Positions 1 to 8,812 of a stretch of 64,000 nt of DNA are shown here, piece after piece. This stretch comes from Halosimplex pelagicum. Its GTDB lineage: Archaea; Halobacteriota; Halobacteria; Halobacteriales; Haloarculaceae. The stretch spans positions 3,844,001 to 3,908,000 of the forward strand of contig NZ_CP058909.1 in NCBI RefSeq assembly GCF_013415905.1, given 5' to 3'. The notes under the pieces are model-generated. The model saw only the letters and a list, made by a program, of their open reading frames with translations. It searched no databases and was not told the DNA's origin. The first letter of the stretch is position 1, and each line of letters opens with the position of its first letter. The position numbers and the translations under genes are program-made.

Positions 1-1208
1 TCCGGCGGGACCGAGAACGACGACACGTCCGCGTAGAGACAGACGTGCCCGCGCACGTCGAGGCCCTCACCCAGGAGCCACTGGGTCACGCCGTCGGAGA
101 TGTGCTTCTCCTGCTCCCAGAAGCGCCACTTGTGGTGGTTGGTCAGCGTCGCGACGTTGAACAGCTCCGAGACGTACTCCCGGTAGGGGTCGCCCCGGCT
201 CGTCTCGTTGAGGAGGTAGGCCCCGTCGACGCCGGCGCCGAAGCCGAACTCGTGTTCCCGCATGGTCACGTCGACCGGCGCGGCCTCGACCGGCTGACCG
301 TCGGCGTCGGTCACCTCGACGGTCAGCTCGCTCGTGCGGTGCTCGGCGATGCGCTCGTCGGCGGCGGCCTCCCAGTCGTCGGCGCCGTCGGTGCTCGGCT
401 GGCTCGCCGGGCCGCTGGGGAGGTTGCTGACCGAGATGTTCTGGTCGAAGTCGATCAGCGCGACGCCGCCGACGTCGACCGTCTGGGGACCGAACCCGAG
501 GAACAGCTCGGTCCACCAGGTGCCGGCCTCGGCGTCGTAGTCGAACTGCATCGGGACGTAGTAGCGGATCCACTCGTCGGCGGGCTCGGCCTGCTGGACC
601 CCGCGGACCACGTTCGTGCTCGGGTTGTCCTCGTCCTTGGCGACGAACTGCAGCGTCGGCGTAGACTCGCTGTCCTCGGGGCCGCGCAGGTAGAACACGC
701 CCAGGAGCACGTCGCCCTCCGAGACGCTCCGATCGGGAACGGTGCCCTTCAGCGTCACGTTCCAGGGGTTCTCCGTCGACTCCTCGACGGTCACGCGGAG
801 CGCCGAGGAGAACGGCTGGTCGTCGCCGACCGACAGCGGTTCGGCCGTCGCCGCGTCCGACCCGACCGAGAACGCGGACATCGCTTCGGCTTCGCTGGTG
901 CCGTAACAGAACGCGCCGCCGGCCAGCCCCTGGCCGCCGAGCGTCGACGCGAGTTCCCCGTAGTAGGGGTCGCGCACCGTCGACCATCCCGGCGGCACGT
1001 CGGCCGGGGTCCCGTCCGGGTGCGGCGTGGCCGTCGGCGTCGGTTCCGGCGTCTCGGTGTCCGTCGGCGTCGAGTCGCCCCCGCCACCGGTGAACGACTG
1101 ACAGCCCGCGACGCCCGCCGCGGCGAGCGTCCCCAGCAGCGATCGGCGGGCGAGAGCCCCGTCGTCGCCGTCGTTCGCGTCGTCCGGACCGTCGTTGGAT
1201 TCTGGCAT
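1..1208 (-). CDS. GH10-type secreted xylanase lipoprotein, 3' part outside window
   Basis: Only the N-terminal 402 residues are visible; the gene runs off the left edge. It begins with a Tat signal (RRSLLGTL, about residues 20-28) followed by a lipobox ending VAGC, then a Thr/Pro-rich linker, a beta-rich region resembling a carbohydrate-binding module (about 60-250), and the start of a GH10 barrel of the type preceded by an Ig-like strand pair (motif MREHEFGFG). It is clearly paralogous to the next two genes (shared EHRTSEL, KWRFWE, LDVRGHVC). An oddity: where GH10 enzymes and the neighbour have a conserved E-N pair before M-K-W, this protein reads T356-N357-H-H-K-W, so the Glu that normally contacts the -2 xylose is absent. 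The two catalytic Glu would lie beyond the window. Start is the only ATG before the Tat motif. Confidence 0.85.
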   Translation of the reverse strand, partial: MPESNDGPDDANDGDDGALARRSLLGTLAAAGVAGCQSFTGGGGDSTPTDTETPEPTPTATPHPDGTPADVPPGWSTVRDPYYGELASTLGGQGLAGGAFCYGTSEAEAMSAFSVGSDAATAEPLSVGDDQPFSSALRVTVEESTENPWNVTLKGTVPDRSVSEGDVLLGVFYLRGPEDSESTPTLQFVAKDEDNPSTNVVRGVQQAEPADEWIRYYVPMQFDYDAEAGTWWTELFLGFGPQTVDVGGVALIDFDQNISVSNLPSGPASQPSTDGADDWEAAADERIAEHRTSELTVEVTDADGQPVEAAPVDVTMREHEFGFGAGVDGAYLLNETSRGDPYREYVSELFNVATLTNHHKWRFWEQEKHISDGVTQWLLGEGLDVRGHVCLYADVSSFSVPP

Positions 1209-1277
1209 GTATCTGGCTCATACGAGCCCGATACCTGTTGAAAAACGTTTGTTTTCGGACCAGGTGTTGCGAAAAGT

Positions 1278-1285
1278 TACCAACG
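1278..1285 (+). promoter_or_regulatory. TACCAACG motif upstream of first GH10 gene
   Basis: The octamer TACCAACG, extended here to TACCAACGATCG, lies about 70 bp upstream of the first GH10 start codon, on the far side of the A/T-rich stretch that should hold its TATA box. The same octamer recurs in other gene-free parts of this locus (10517, 10549 reverse, 23705; CACCAACGATCG at 17154). A regulator site is an inference only. Confidence 0.3.
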
Positions 1286-1376
1286 ATCGGGAGGAACGAC
1301 GACGGATGTAAACGAGTATCACGATTCGGTGACCGGCGGGCGCGAACCGGGGTCGGCGCTCGGTCCCGCCGGGCGG

Positions 1377-2900
1377 CTACGCTCCCGGCGAGAGTTCGAC
1401 GGTGGTCCCGCCGTCGGAGAGGGCGACCGTCTCGGTGACTTCGGTGCCGTCGACCGTGGCGGTGACCTCGTACTCGCCGTGGAACCCGGTCGTCGAGAAC
1501 GTCCCGTCGTCGTCGGTGGTACCCGTCTCCTCGGTCCACCACTCGTCGAAGACCAGCCCCGTCCACACGTCGTAGGCGGGCTTCTCCGACCAGTCGTCGT
1601 AGAACAGCGGCGCCTCGTTCTCCCAGTGGCGGCCGTCCCAGAAGCCCCACATCAGGAAGTCCTCCACGTCGGGGTGGGAGAAGGCGCCCCGAAGGTAGTT
1701 CTCCAGCACCCGCGCTCGCTGTTCGTCGTCCTCCCAGTCGTCGCCGTTGTAGGTGTCGAACTCGGTGATCTTCACGCTCGCACCGTAGCCGGCCCACTTG
1801 TCGATCTCCTCGGCGACGCGGGCGGCGCTGACGCGCTCGTCCGGGTTCGAGTTGGTGTTGAACTCGCCGGTGCGGGCGCCGACGTGGGCCTGCAGCCCGA
1901 CCGTGTCGAGCTGGACGGCCTCCTCGTTGAGGTGCTCGATCTGCGACTGGTAGCGCCCGTCGGTGTAGCTGTAGCCGAACTGGTTGAAGTCGTTGACGCC
2001 CAGTCCGACGTCCAGGTCGTTCTTGCGGCGGACCTCGTCGGCCTTGCTGTACCACTCGGCCAGCAGCGGCGAGGTCCAGGGGACGACCGCCCCGTTCCAC
2101 GGCTCGGCCTGGTCGATGTCGTCGCCGTAGACGCCCAGCTGGAGCTGGTAGGCGTGCATCGCCTCGTTGACGACCTCCCACTCGGTCACGTCGTCGCCGT
2201 AGTGGGCGATGATCTCCTCGATGTGGGCCATCGAGCGGTCGCGGATCGTCTCGGCGTCCCGGTCGTCGATCGCGGTCAGGACGTCCGAGGGGATGGCGCC
2301 CACGTCGGACCGCCCCCAGATGCAGACGTGGGCTCGCACGTCCAGGCCCCGATCGCGGAGCCACTCGACCGCCGCGTCGGCAAGCTCCGGGTCCGACTCC
2401 CAGAAGCGCCACTTCATCTGGTTCTCGATGACGGCCTTGTTGAACAGTTCGGGGATGTACTCGCGGTACTCGTCGCCCTCGCCGGACTCCTCGATCAGCG
2501 TCCCCGCGTTGACCGCGGTGCCGAAGCCGAACTCGTGTTCCCGCATCGCGACCTCGACTTCGGCGTCGGCGACCGCCTCGCCCGACCCGTCGGTCACCTC
2601 GACGGCGAGCTCGCTCGTCCGGTGTTCGCGGATCCGGCGCTCGACGGCCGGGTCGGGCTCGGTCGGCGTGTCGGTGGCGTCCTCGGTCCCCGTCTCCGTC
2701 GACTCGGGCGCCGCGTCGCCGTCTCCCGGTGCGGGCGTCGGTGTCGGTGTCGGCGTCGAGGCGTCCCCGTCGGTCGCCGTGCCGTCGCCGCCGTCGCTCG
2801 GGCAGCCCGCGAGCCCCGCGGCCGCCAGCGCACCGAGCAGCGACCGACGGCCGACCGACCCCGTTCCGTCACCCGAACCGGATGTGTCCTCGGATGGCAT
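1377..2900 (-). CDS. GH10 endo-1,4-beta-xylanase, Tat lipoprotein
   Basis: 507 residues. Expected to cleave internal beta-1,4-xylan bonds outside the cell while anchored by lipid. Residues 1-33 hold a Tat signal (GRRSLLGAL) and lipobox LAGC; residues 34-80 are a low-complexity acidic Thr/Pro linker; an Ig-like strand segment leads into the GH10 barrel (about 90-460), with a short beta-rich tail after it (about 460-507). Both catalytic residues are present: acid/base E246 in WEVVNEA and nucleophile E380 in KITEFD. The ENQMKW element is intact. Its layout (Ig-like segment, HEFGFG, NEAMH) resembles the plant-type branch of GH10 more than classic bacterial xylanases. It is the middle of three GH10 paralogues. 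The ATG at 2900 is chosen because it puts the Tat motif at a normal distance; an in-frame extension upstream has no signal-like features. Confidence 0.92.
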   Translation of the reverse strand: MPSEDTSGSGDGTGSVGRRSLLGALAAAGLAGCPSDGGDGTATDGDASTPTPTPTPAPGDGDAAPESTETGTEDATDTPTEPDPAVERRIREHRTSELAVEVTDGSGEAVADAEVEVAMREHEFGFGTAVNAGTLIEESGEGDEYREYIPELFNKAVIENQMKWRFWESDPELADAAVEWLRDRGLDVRAHVCIWGRSDVGAIPSDVLTAIDDRDAETIRDRSMAHIEEIIAHYGDDVTEWEVVNEAMHAYQLQLGVYGDDIDQAEPWNGAVVPWTSPLLAEWYSKADEVRRKNDLDVGLGVNDFNQFGYSYTDGRYQSQIEHLNEEAVQLDTVGLQAHVGARTGEFNTNSNPDERVSAARVAEEIDKWAGYGASVKITEFDTYNGDDWEDDEQRARVLENYLRGAFSHPDVEDFLMWGFWDGRHWENEAPLFYDDWSEKPAYDVWTGLVFDEWWTEETGTTDDDGTFSTTGFHGEYEVTATVDGTEVTETVALSDGGTTVELSPGA

Positions 2901-3065
2901 GCGCGTACCTCGTTCGAGGGGGATCGCTGACAAAAGCTTTCGGTGTCGATCCGGTCGCCGCGCCGGGTTCGGATTCGAGGCCGTGGGGGGTCGCCTCCGG
3001 TACGAACGGACCGTCAGCCGCGGACGACATTTCGGACTGACACGCATCTGACACCGGAAAAACAC

Positions 3066-3078
3066 AAAAATATTTGTA
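3066..3078 (+). promoter_or_regulatory. Probable TATA box of the 3113 gene
   Basis: AAAAATATTTGTA stands about 40 nt before the ATG at 3113 in otherwise G+C-rich DNA, the expected place for an archaeal TATA box with a short leader. The preceding GH10 gene points the other way, so this interval carries both promoters. Confidence 0.5.
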
Positions 3079-3112
3079 TGTGGTGACGAACGTCCAACGT
3101 GCTGTTGCACAC

Positions 3113-6100
3113 ATGGATAGCAACGAGAACCGCGAGAGCGGGAGTGACCGTCGGACCTTTCTGCAGTCGCTGGCGGCGGCCAGCGCGGCGGGGGTCCTCG
3201 GGACAGGTGCGGCATCGGGTGGACAGACAGCGGCCGACGCGTATCACCAGGGGTTGCAGTCGCGGCTGATGGACGAGGAGGGGCTGCCCGAAGGGACGTT
3301 CGTCTACAGCGACACCGAGCAGGCCACGCTGGACGCGTTCAGCCTCCAGGGCGGCGACCAGGGGACGGAGACGCAGTTCGACGTGAGCGCCGACGTGCCG
3401 ATCACCCTCGGCGACCGCGTCGCGATCGAGGAGGACGCGAGCAACGGCTACTCCTACACGTACAAGTCAAACATCACCGACCGGGAGTTCTCGGAGGGGG
3501 ACGTGCTGCTCGCGGTCGCGTACATGCGCGGCCCGAACGCGGCCGCCGCCGAGGAGTCGGTCGAGGTCCAGGCACAGTTCAAGTACCAGTTCACCGACCC
3601 CGACGGCGAGACGGGCTATTCCGACTCGTTCATCGAGGGCACCGAGCGGGTCACTCTGGGCAGCGAGTGGCGCCGTTTCTACTTCCCGATCGAGGTGGGC
3701 GCCAAACCCGACGGTTCGGACTACATCCCCTACGTGGAGTTCTGGACCGGATTCGGCCAGCAGACCGTCGAGTTCGGCGGGGTCGCCCTGCTCGACTACG
3801 GCACGGGGGTCGACGTCGGCGAACTCCCGACGACCGCCTTCGACTACGAGTACCCCGGACGGGCCGAGGACGCCGAGTGGCGCTCGGCGGCCCAGGACCG
3901 GATCGACGAACTGCGGAAGACGGACTTCGAGGTCACCGTCGTCGACGCGGACGGCGACCCGGTCCCCGACGCGGAGGTCGAAGTCGCGATGCAGGCTCAC
4001 GAGTACGACTGGGGGTCGGCCATCGCCGTCAGCCAGTGGCCCGACGGCTCGGACACCTACCGCGAGAAATTCCTCGACAACTTCAACAAGGCCGTCCCGG
4101 AGAACGGGCTGAAGGTGCCCGCCTGGGAAGGCCGCTACGGCGACTCGCTGGACAAGGACAACACCCGCGCGGCCATCGACTGGATGCTCGAACGCGACAT
4201 CCCGACGCGGGGCCACGCGCTCGTCTGGTCGACCTACGAGTGGATGGGCATCGACGACTCGCTGTCGGCGACGGAGGTGAACGAGGAGGTCGAGCGACTC
4301 ATCCGCGAGCGAGCGAACGAGTTCGAGGGCGACCTCCCCGAGTGGGACATGCACAACCACCCGCTCTTTTACCCCGAGATCTGGCAGGACATCGGCCAGG
4401 AGTACGTCCTCGACTGGTGGGAGGCGGCCAACGAGGCCGATCCCGACTCGCAGATGTACATCAACGAGCTGAACATCGTCGCCGGCGACCAGCTCACGAA
4501 CGACTACTACGACCACATCGAGTGGCTCACCGACAACGACGCCGGCGTCGAGGGGGTCGGCTTCATGTCTCACTTCGGTCTCGGCAGCCTGACGCCGCCG
4601 ACCGAGCTGCTCGACCGCTTCGACCGGTTCGCCGAGTTCGGCGTCCCGCTGCAGCTCACCGAGTTCGACATCCAGATCAACGACCGCTCGAACGAGAACG
4701 AGGTGGCGGCCCAGCGGGACTACCTCCGCGATGCGCTGACGGCGGCGTTCAGCCACGAGGCCGTCGAGGGCGTGATGTCGTGGGGCTTCTGGGAAGACGA
4801 GCACTGGCGGCCGACCGCCGCCTACTACGACAGCGACTGGACGCTCCGGCCCCACGGCGAGGAGTACCGCCGACTGCTGTTCGAGGAGTGGTGGACCGAG
4901 CAGTCCGGCACGGCGGACGGCGACGGCGTCTACAGCGGTCGCGGGTTCGAGGGCACCTACGAGGTCGTCGCCCGCGACGGCGAGCGGATCGGCGCCGAGA
5001 CCGTCGAGTTCACCGACGACGGCGCGTCCGTCGAGGTCCGGATCGAGGCGGGTTCGATAGCCGACATCGATCTCGACGTGGACGGGCACACGCTCGTCGG
5101 CGACGACACCGTCGACCTCGGCGTGACGCTCACCTCCGTGGGCGGGTACGACCTGCCGGTCCCCGAGGGGTCGCTGTCCTTCGAGAGCGCCGACAAGGAC
5201 GTGCTCATGATCGACGAGGAGGGCGTCGTCTCGGTCGCCGGCGAGGGGACCGCGACGGTGACGGTGACGGTCACGGCCTACGGCGACACCGCGGCGGCGA
5301 GCGCGCGCTTCGCGGCGCGCGAGAGCGCGGACCTGGGCGACCCGGCGCTGTCCGACGACGCGAGCGACCTGTCGGTCGCCGACTCGAACGACAACGTCTT
5401 CGCCGCGGGCTACGCCTCGCGCCAGGGCGACGATAGTTTCTTCCAGAAGTCCGAGGGCGGCCAGGCGGGGTCGGTCACCTACCGCCTCTCGGAGGGCGTG
5501 GCCGCCTTCGAGGTCGACGCCTACGTCAACAACAACGCCACCGATTCGGACCTGTCGTTCGCGGTCTCCAGCGACGGCGAGAGCTTCGAGCCCGTCGATG
5601 TGGCGCCGACCGTCGTCGAGCCGCCGAACGACTCGAACGGCTACTACGCCTTCTGGACCTACTCGCAGGTCGGGGGGCTGCCCGACGACGCGGAGTATCT
5701 CCGGATCACCATCCCCGAGGGACCGGAGGCCTACGCGATGGTGGTCGGCGCGGTCGACGTCTACTCCGAGGCCGTCTCGCTGGACGCCGACGACCCGACC
5801 GGGCCGGCGGTCGTGGTCGACGGCCTGCAGGCCGGCGCGACCTACGAGGCGCCCCGCGCCGCCGACGTGAGTATCGCCGACGACGAGTCGAGCGTCTCCT
5901 CGCAGTCGGTCACGCTCAACGGCGACGCCTTCGAGGGCGGAGAGATCGTCTCCCGCGGGCGGAACACCCTCGACGTATCGGCGACCAACGCCTCGGGCGT
6001 GACGACCGCGACCGACTTTAGCTTCGAGGTCACCCGGAACGACGAGGACCTGATCGCTCGCCTGCAGCCCAGCGCGACCCAGGGCACCGTCGGCGAGCGG

Positions 6101-6562
6101 CTGACCTTCCAGGTGATCGACACCAGCGGGTCGGGCGCCCACATCGACGAGCTGGAGTGGACGTTCGACGACGGGACGACCGCCACCGGCTACTGGAACG
6201 CCCACCGCTACGAGGAGCCGGGTATCTACACGGTCGAGCTGACCGCCACGAACAGCGACGGCGAGACCACGACGGACGAGCTCACCGTCTGGATCTCGGA
6301 ACTGGAGGGCGTCCTCGCCGAGGCGAAGCCGAGCGCGACCGAGGCGTCGGTCGACGAGCGGCTCACCTTCGCCGTCGAGGACACCTCCGGCGAGAACCGC
6401 TGGATCACCGACCTGCAGTGGGACTTCGGCGACGGCGAAACCGCCGAGGGATGGTGGGCCGAGCACCGCTACGACTCGACGGGCACCTACACCGTCGAGC
6501 TGACCGCGACGGACAACCTCGGCTACTCGACCACCGACGAGGTCGAGATCACCGTCTCCTGA
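3113..6562 (+). CDS. Large multidomain Tat-exported GH10-like protein with PKD repeats
   Basis: 1149 residues. A Tat signal (DRRTFLQSL, residues 13-21, hydrophobic run to about 37) without a lipobox predicts a freely secreted protein. Domains in order: beta-rich carbohydrate-binding-like module (about 70-245), GH10-type barrel (about 265-600), a Big_2-like Ig domain (about 640-740), a beta-sandwich that may bind carbohydrate (about 745-890), another beta-rich segment, and two PKD domains at the C-terminus (about 985-1149; WTFDDG and WDFGDG motifs). The nucleophile is present (E517 in LTEFD), but at the acid/base site the sequence is WDMHNHP: H416 (codon 4358-4360) stands where the NE Glu should be. 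The protein may therefore bind rather than cut xylan, or use altered chemistry. The ATG at 3113 gives the Tat motif its proper position and has a TATA box about 40 nt before it. Confidence 0.85.
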   Translation: MDSNENRESGSDRRTFLQSLAAASAAGVLGTGAASGGQTAADAYHQGLQSRLMDEEGLPEGTFVYSDTEQATLDAFSLQGGDQGTETQFDVSADVPITLGDRVAIEEDASNGYSYTYKSNITDREFSEGDVLLAVAYMRGPNAAAAEESVEVQAQFKYQFTDPDGETGYSDSFIEGTERVTLGSEWRRFYFPIEVGAKPDGSDYIPYVEFWTGFGQQTVEFGGVALLDYGTGVDVGELPTTAFDYEYPGRAEDAEWRSAAQDRIDELRKTDFEVTVVDADGDPVPDAEVEVAMQAHEYDWGSAIAVSQWPDGSDTYREKFLDNFNKAVPENGLKVPAWEGRYGDSLDKDNTRAAIDWMLERDIPTRGHALVWSTYEWMGIDDSLSATEVNEEVERLIRERANEFEGDLPEWDMHNHPLFYPEIWQDIGQEYVLDWWEAANEADPDSQMYINELNIVAGDQLTNDYYDHIEWLTDNDAGVEGVGFMSHFGLGSLTPPTELLDRFDRFAEFGVPLQLTEFDIQINDRSNENEVAAQRDYLRDALTAAFSHEAVEGVMSWGFWEDEHWRPTAAYYDSDWTLRPHGEEYRRLLFEEWWTEQSGTADGDGVYSGRGFEGTYEVVARDGERIGAETVEFTDDGASVEVRIEAGSIADIDLDVDGHTLVGDDTVDLGVTLTSVGGYDLPVPEGSLSFESADKDVLMIDEEGVVSVAGEGTATVTVTVTAYGDTAAASARFAARESADLGDPALSDDASDLSVADSNDNVFAAGYASRQGDDSFFQKSEGGQAGSVTYRLSEGVAAFEVDAYVNNNATDSDLSFAVSSDGESFEPVDVAPTVVEPPNDSNGYYAFWTYSQVGGLPDDAEYLRITIPEGPEAYAMVVGAVDVYSEAVSLDADDPTGPAVVVDGLQAGATYEAPRAADVSIADDESSVSSQSVTLNGDAFEGGEIVSRGRNTLDVSATNASGVTTATDFSFEVTRNDEDLIARLQPSATQGTVGERLTFQVIDTSGSGAHIDELEWTFDDGTTATGYWNAHRYEEPGIYTVELTATNSDGETTTDELTVWISELEGVLAEAKPSATEASVDERLTFAVEDTSGENRWITDLQWDFGDGETAEGWWAEHRYDSTGTYTVELTATDNLGYSTTDEVEITVS

Positions 6563-6640
6563 CCGGCGGCGTCCGCCGTCCTCCGTTCTTCCGAGACCGG
6601 TCGTCAGCGTTTTAGTGGCCGCCGCGGATCGGAGTAGCGT

Positions 6641-8716
6641 ATGCAACCGGATTACGACGACTGCTGGCTTCGGTACGACGAGGTCCCCGAGGGGGACCTT
6701 CGGGAGTCGTACCGGCGACTCTGCACCCACGCGTACGTCGCCGAGGAGTCGCGCGAACTCGGCGCCGTGCGCGAGGAACTGCGGCGCGGCCTCGGCGGGA
6801 TGCTCGGCCGGGACCCGCACCTCTGGCAGCACCCGCCCCGCACCGTCGACGGCTTCCTGGCGATCGGCACGCCCTGGGACATGGACGTGGTGAACCAGGC
6901 CGTCGACGAGGACGAGATCGACGACCTCGACGAGGGCGGGTACCGCATCACGACCGGCGAGTGGGAGGGGATCGACACGCTGGTCGTCACCGCCTCCTCG
7001 GACCGGGGCCTCGTCTACGGCACCTTCCACCTCCTGCGACTGATGGCCACTCGGGAGTCCATCGAGGACGTACACGTCGAGGAGGAGCCCACCTCGCCGG
7101 ACCGGCTGATCAACCACTGGGACAACCCCTTCCGCGGGTCCATGGAGCGGGGCTACGCCGGCCAGTCCATCTTCGACTTCGAGCGGCTGCCGGACCTGCG
7201 CGAGCGCTACCGCGACTACGCGCGCCTGCTCGCCTCAGTCGGGATCAACGGCATCGTCCTCAACAACGTCAACACCCAGATCCCGGGCCGCGAGGAAGGG
7301 AACGAGGCCATGGAGGAACTGGAGGGGTGGCGCCTGCTGGAGACGCGCTACCTGGAGAAGCTCACCGGGCTCGCCTCGATGTTCCGCCGCTACGGCATCG
7401 AGACGTACCTCTCGATCAACTTCGGCGCGCCGGAGAAGATCGGGGATCTGGACACCTCGGACCCCAACGACCCGGAGGTCGAGCAGTGGTGGGTCGAGAA
7501 GGCCGACGAGGTGTACGACCTGATCCCGGACTTCGGTGGCTTTCTCGTCAAGGCCGACTCCGAGGGCCAGCCCGGGCCGTACAACTACGACGCCGACCAC
7601 GTCGACGGCGCGAACGTCCTCGCGCGGGCGCTCGAACCCCACGGCGGTCGCGTCTGGTGGCGCGCGTTCGTCTACGGCAGCCACAAGGACCGTGCCGTCC
7701 AGCAACACGACACCTTCGAGCCGCTCGACGGCGAGTTCCACGACAACGTCACCGTTCAGGTCAAGAACGGCCCGATCGACTTCCAGCCGCGTGAGCCCAT
7801 CTCGCCGGTGTTCGGCCAGATGCCCGACACCGATCTGGGGCTCGAACTCCAGATCACCGGCGAGTACACCGGCCAGCACGTCCACGCCTGCTACCACGTC
7901 CCGATGTGGAAGGAGGTGCTGGAGTTCGACACCGACCCCGAGGGCCACGGCAAGCAGGTCAAGGACCTGTTCACCGACGAGGGGACCGGGATGGCCGGCG
8001 TCGGCGGCCCCGGCGAGGACCGCAGCTGGACGGGCCACTACCTCGCGCAGGCGAACCTCTACGGCTACGGCCGCCTGGCGTGGGATCCCGACCTGACGAC
8101 CGAGGAGATCACCGACGAGTGGGTCAAGCAGACCTTCGGGACCGACCCCGGCGTGGTCGAGACGGTCACGGAGATCATGCACGGCACGTGGCCGGCGGTC
8201 ATCGACTACTCGACCGGCGGCATCGGGCTGATGCACATGATGTACAACGGCAGCGCCTACCTCGAAAATCACTACGACCCCGGCCCGGAGGAGTGGCCGG
8301 GGTACACCGGCATCACCGAGGACGGCATCGGAAAGGACCGCAACTCGAAGGGCAACGGCTACGCCCAGCAGTACCCCGAGGCGCTGGCCGACATGTACGA
8401 CGACCCCGAGAGCTGCCCGGAGGAGCTGCTCCTCTTTTTCCATCACCTCCCGTGGGACTACGAACTCGACGACGGGCGCACCGTGATCCAGACGCTGTAC
8501 GACAATCTGTACGCGGGCGTCGAGGAGACCCAGCGCCTGCGCGACGAGTGGCGGGCGCTCGAAGGCGAGATCGACGACGAGCGCTGGCGTCACGTCGCCG
8601 AGCGCTTCGACGAGCAGGTCGAACACGCCGGCGTCTGGCGCGACCGGCTCAGCGAGTACTTCTACGAGCACGCGGAGATCCCCGACGAGCAGGGCCGCGT
8701 CGACGGCGAGGACTGA
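6641..8716 (+). CDS. aguA: GH67 alpha-glucuronidase
   Basis: 691 residues, the normal length for GH67. The family removes (4-O-methyl-)glucuronic acid from the non-reducing end of glucuronoxylo-oligosaccharides. The catalytic triad is intact: E308 in KADSEGQPG as acid, D380 in GPIDFQP and E408 in ITGEYTG as the base pair. The spacings (72 and 28 residues) agree with those known for characterised GH67 enzymes (73 and 28). No signal peptide, so it acts on imported oligosaccharides in the cytoplasm. It lies 78 bp after the large GH10-like gene on the same strand, with GGAG a few bases before the ATG, suggesting co-transcription or a close secondary promoter. Its product, glucuronate, would feed the isomerase and dehydratase encoded further along. 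Confidence 0.96.
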   Translation: MQPDYDDCWLRYDEVPEGDLRESYRRLCTHAYVAEESRELGAVREELRRGLGGMLGRDPHLWQHPPRTVDGFLAIGTPWDMDVVNQAVDEDEIDDLDEGGYRITTGEWEGIDTLVVTASSDRGLVYGTFHLLRLMATRESIEDVHVEEEPTSPDRLINHWDNPFRGSMERGYAGQSIFDFERLPDLRERYRDYARLLASVGINGIVLNNVNTQIPGREEGNEAMEELEGWRLLETRYLEKLTGLASMFRRYGIETYLSINFGAPEKIGDLDTSDPNDPEVEQWWVEKADEVYDLIPDFGGFLVKADSEGQPGPYNYDADHVDGANVLARALEPHGGRVWWRAFVYGSHKDRAVQQHDTFEPLDGEFHDNVTVQVKNGPIDFQPREPISPVFGQMPDTDLGLELQITGEYTGQHVHACYHVPMWKEVLEFDTDPEGHGKQVKDLFTDEGTGMAGVGGPGEDRSWTGHYLAQANLYGYGRLAWDPDLTTEEITDEWVKQTFGTDPGVVETVTEIMHGTWPAVIDYSTGGIGLMHMMYNGSAYLENHYDPGPEEWPGYTGITEDGIGKDRNSKGNGYAQQYPEALADMYDDPESCPEELLLFFHHLPWDYELDDGRTVIQTLYDNLYAGVEETQRLRDEWRALEGEIDDERWRHVAERFDEQVEHAGVWRDRLSEYFYEHAEIPDEQGRVDGED

Positions 8717-8812
8717 GCGGTCGCTCCGGGTTCGGCCTCCTTCGGAAAAACGGAGCGGCACAGAGATCGCTTCGACCTCGGCGGTCGGTCGATTCCGAGC
8801 GCGGTGCCGTCG

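Noticed and set aside
3467..7117. Very long open frame (over 1200 codons) antisense to the GH10-like and GH67 genes
   Set aside because: Antisense frames stay open because of the G/C-rich third positions of the real genes; its Val/Arg/Leu-rich product has no family motifs, whereas the sense genes have complete catalytic motifs.
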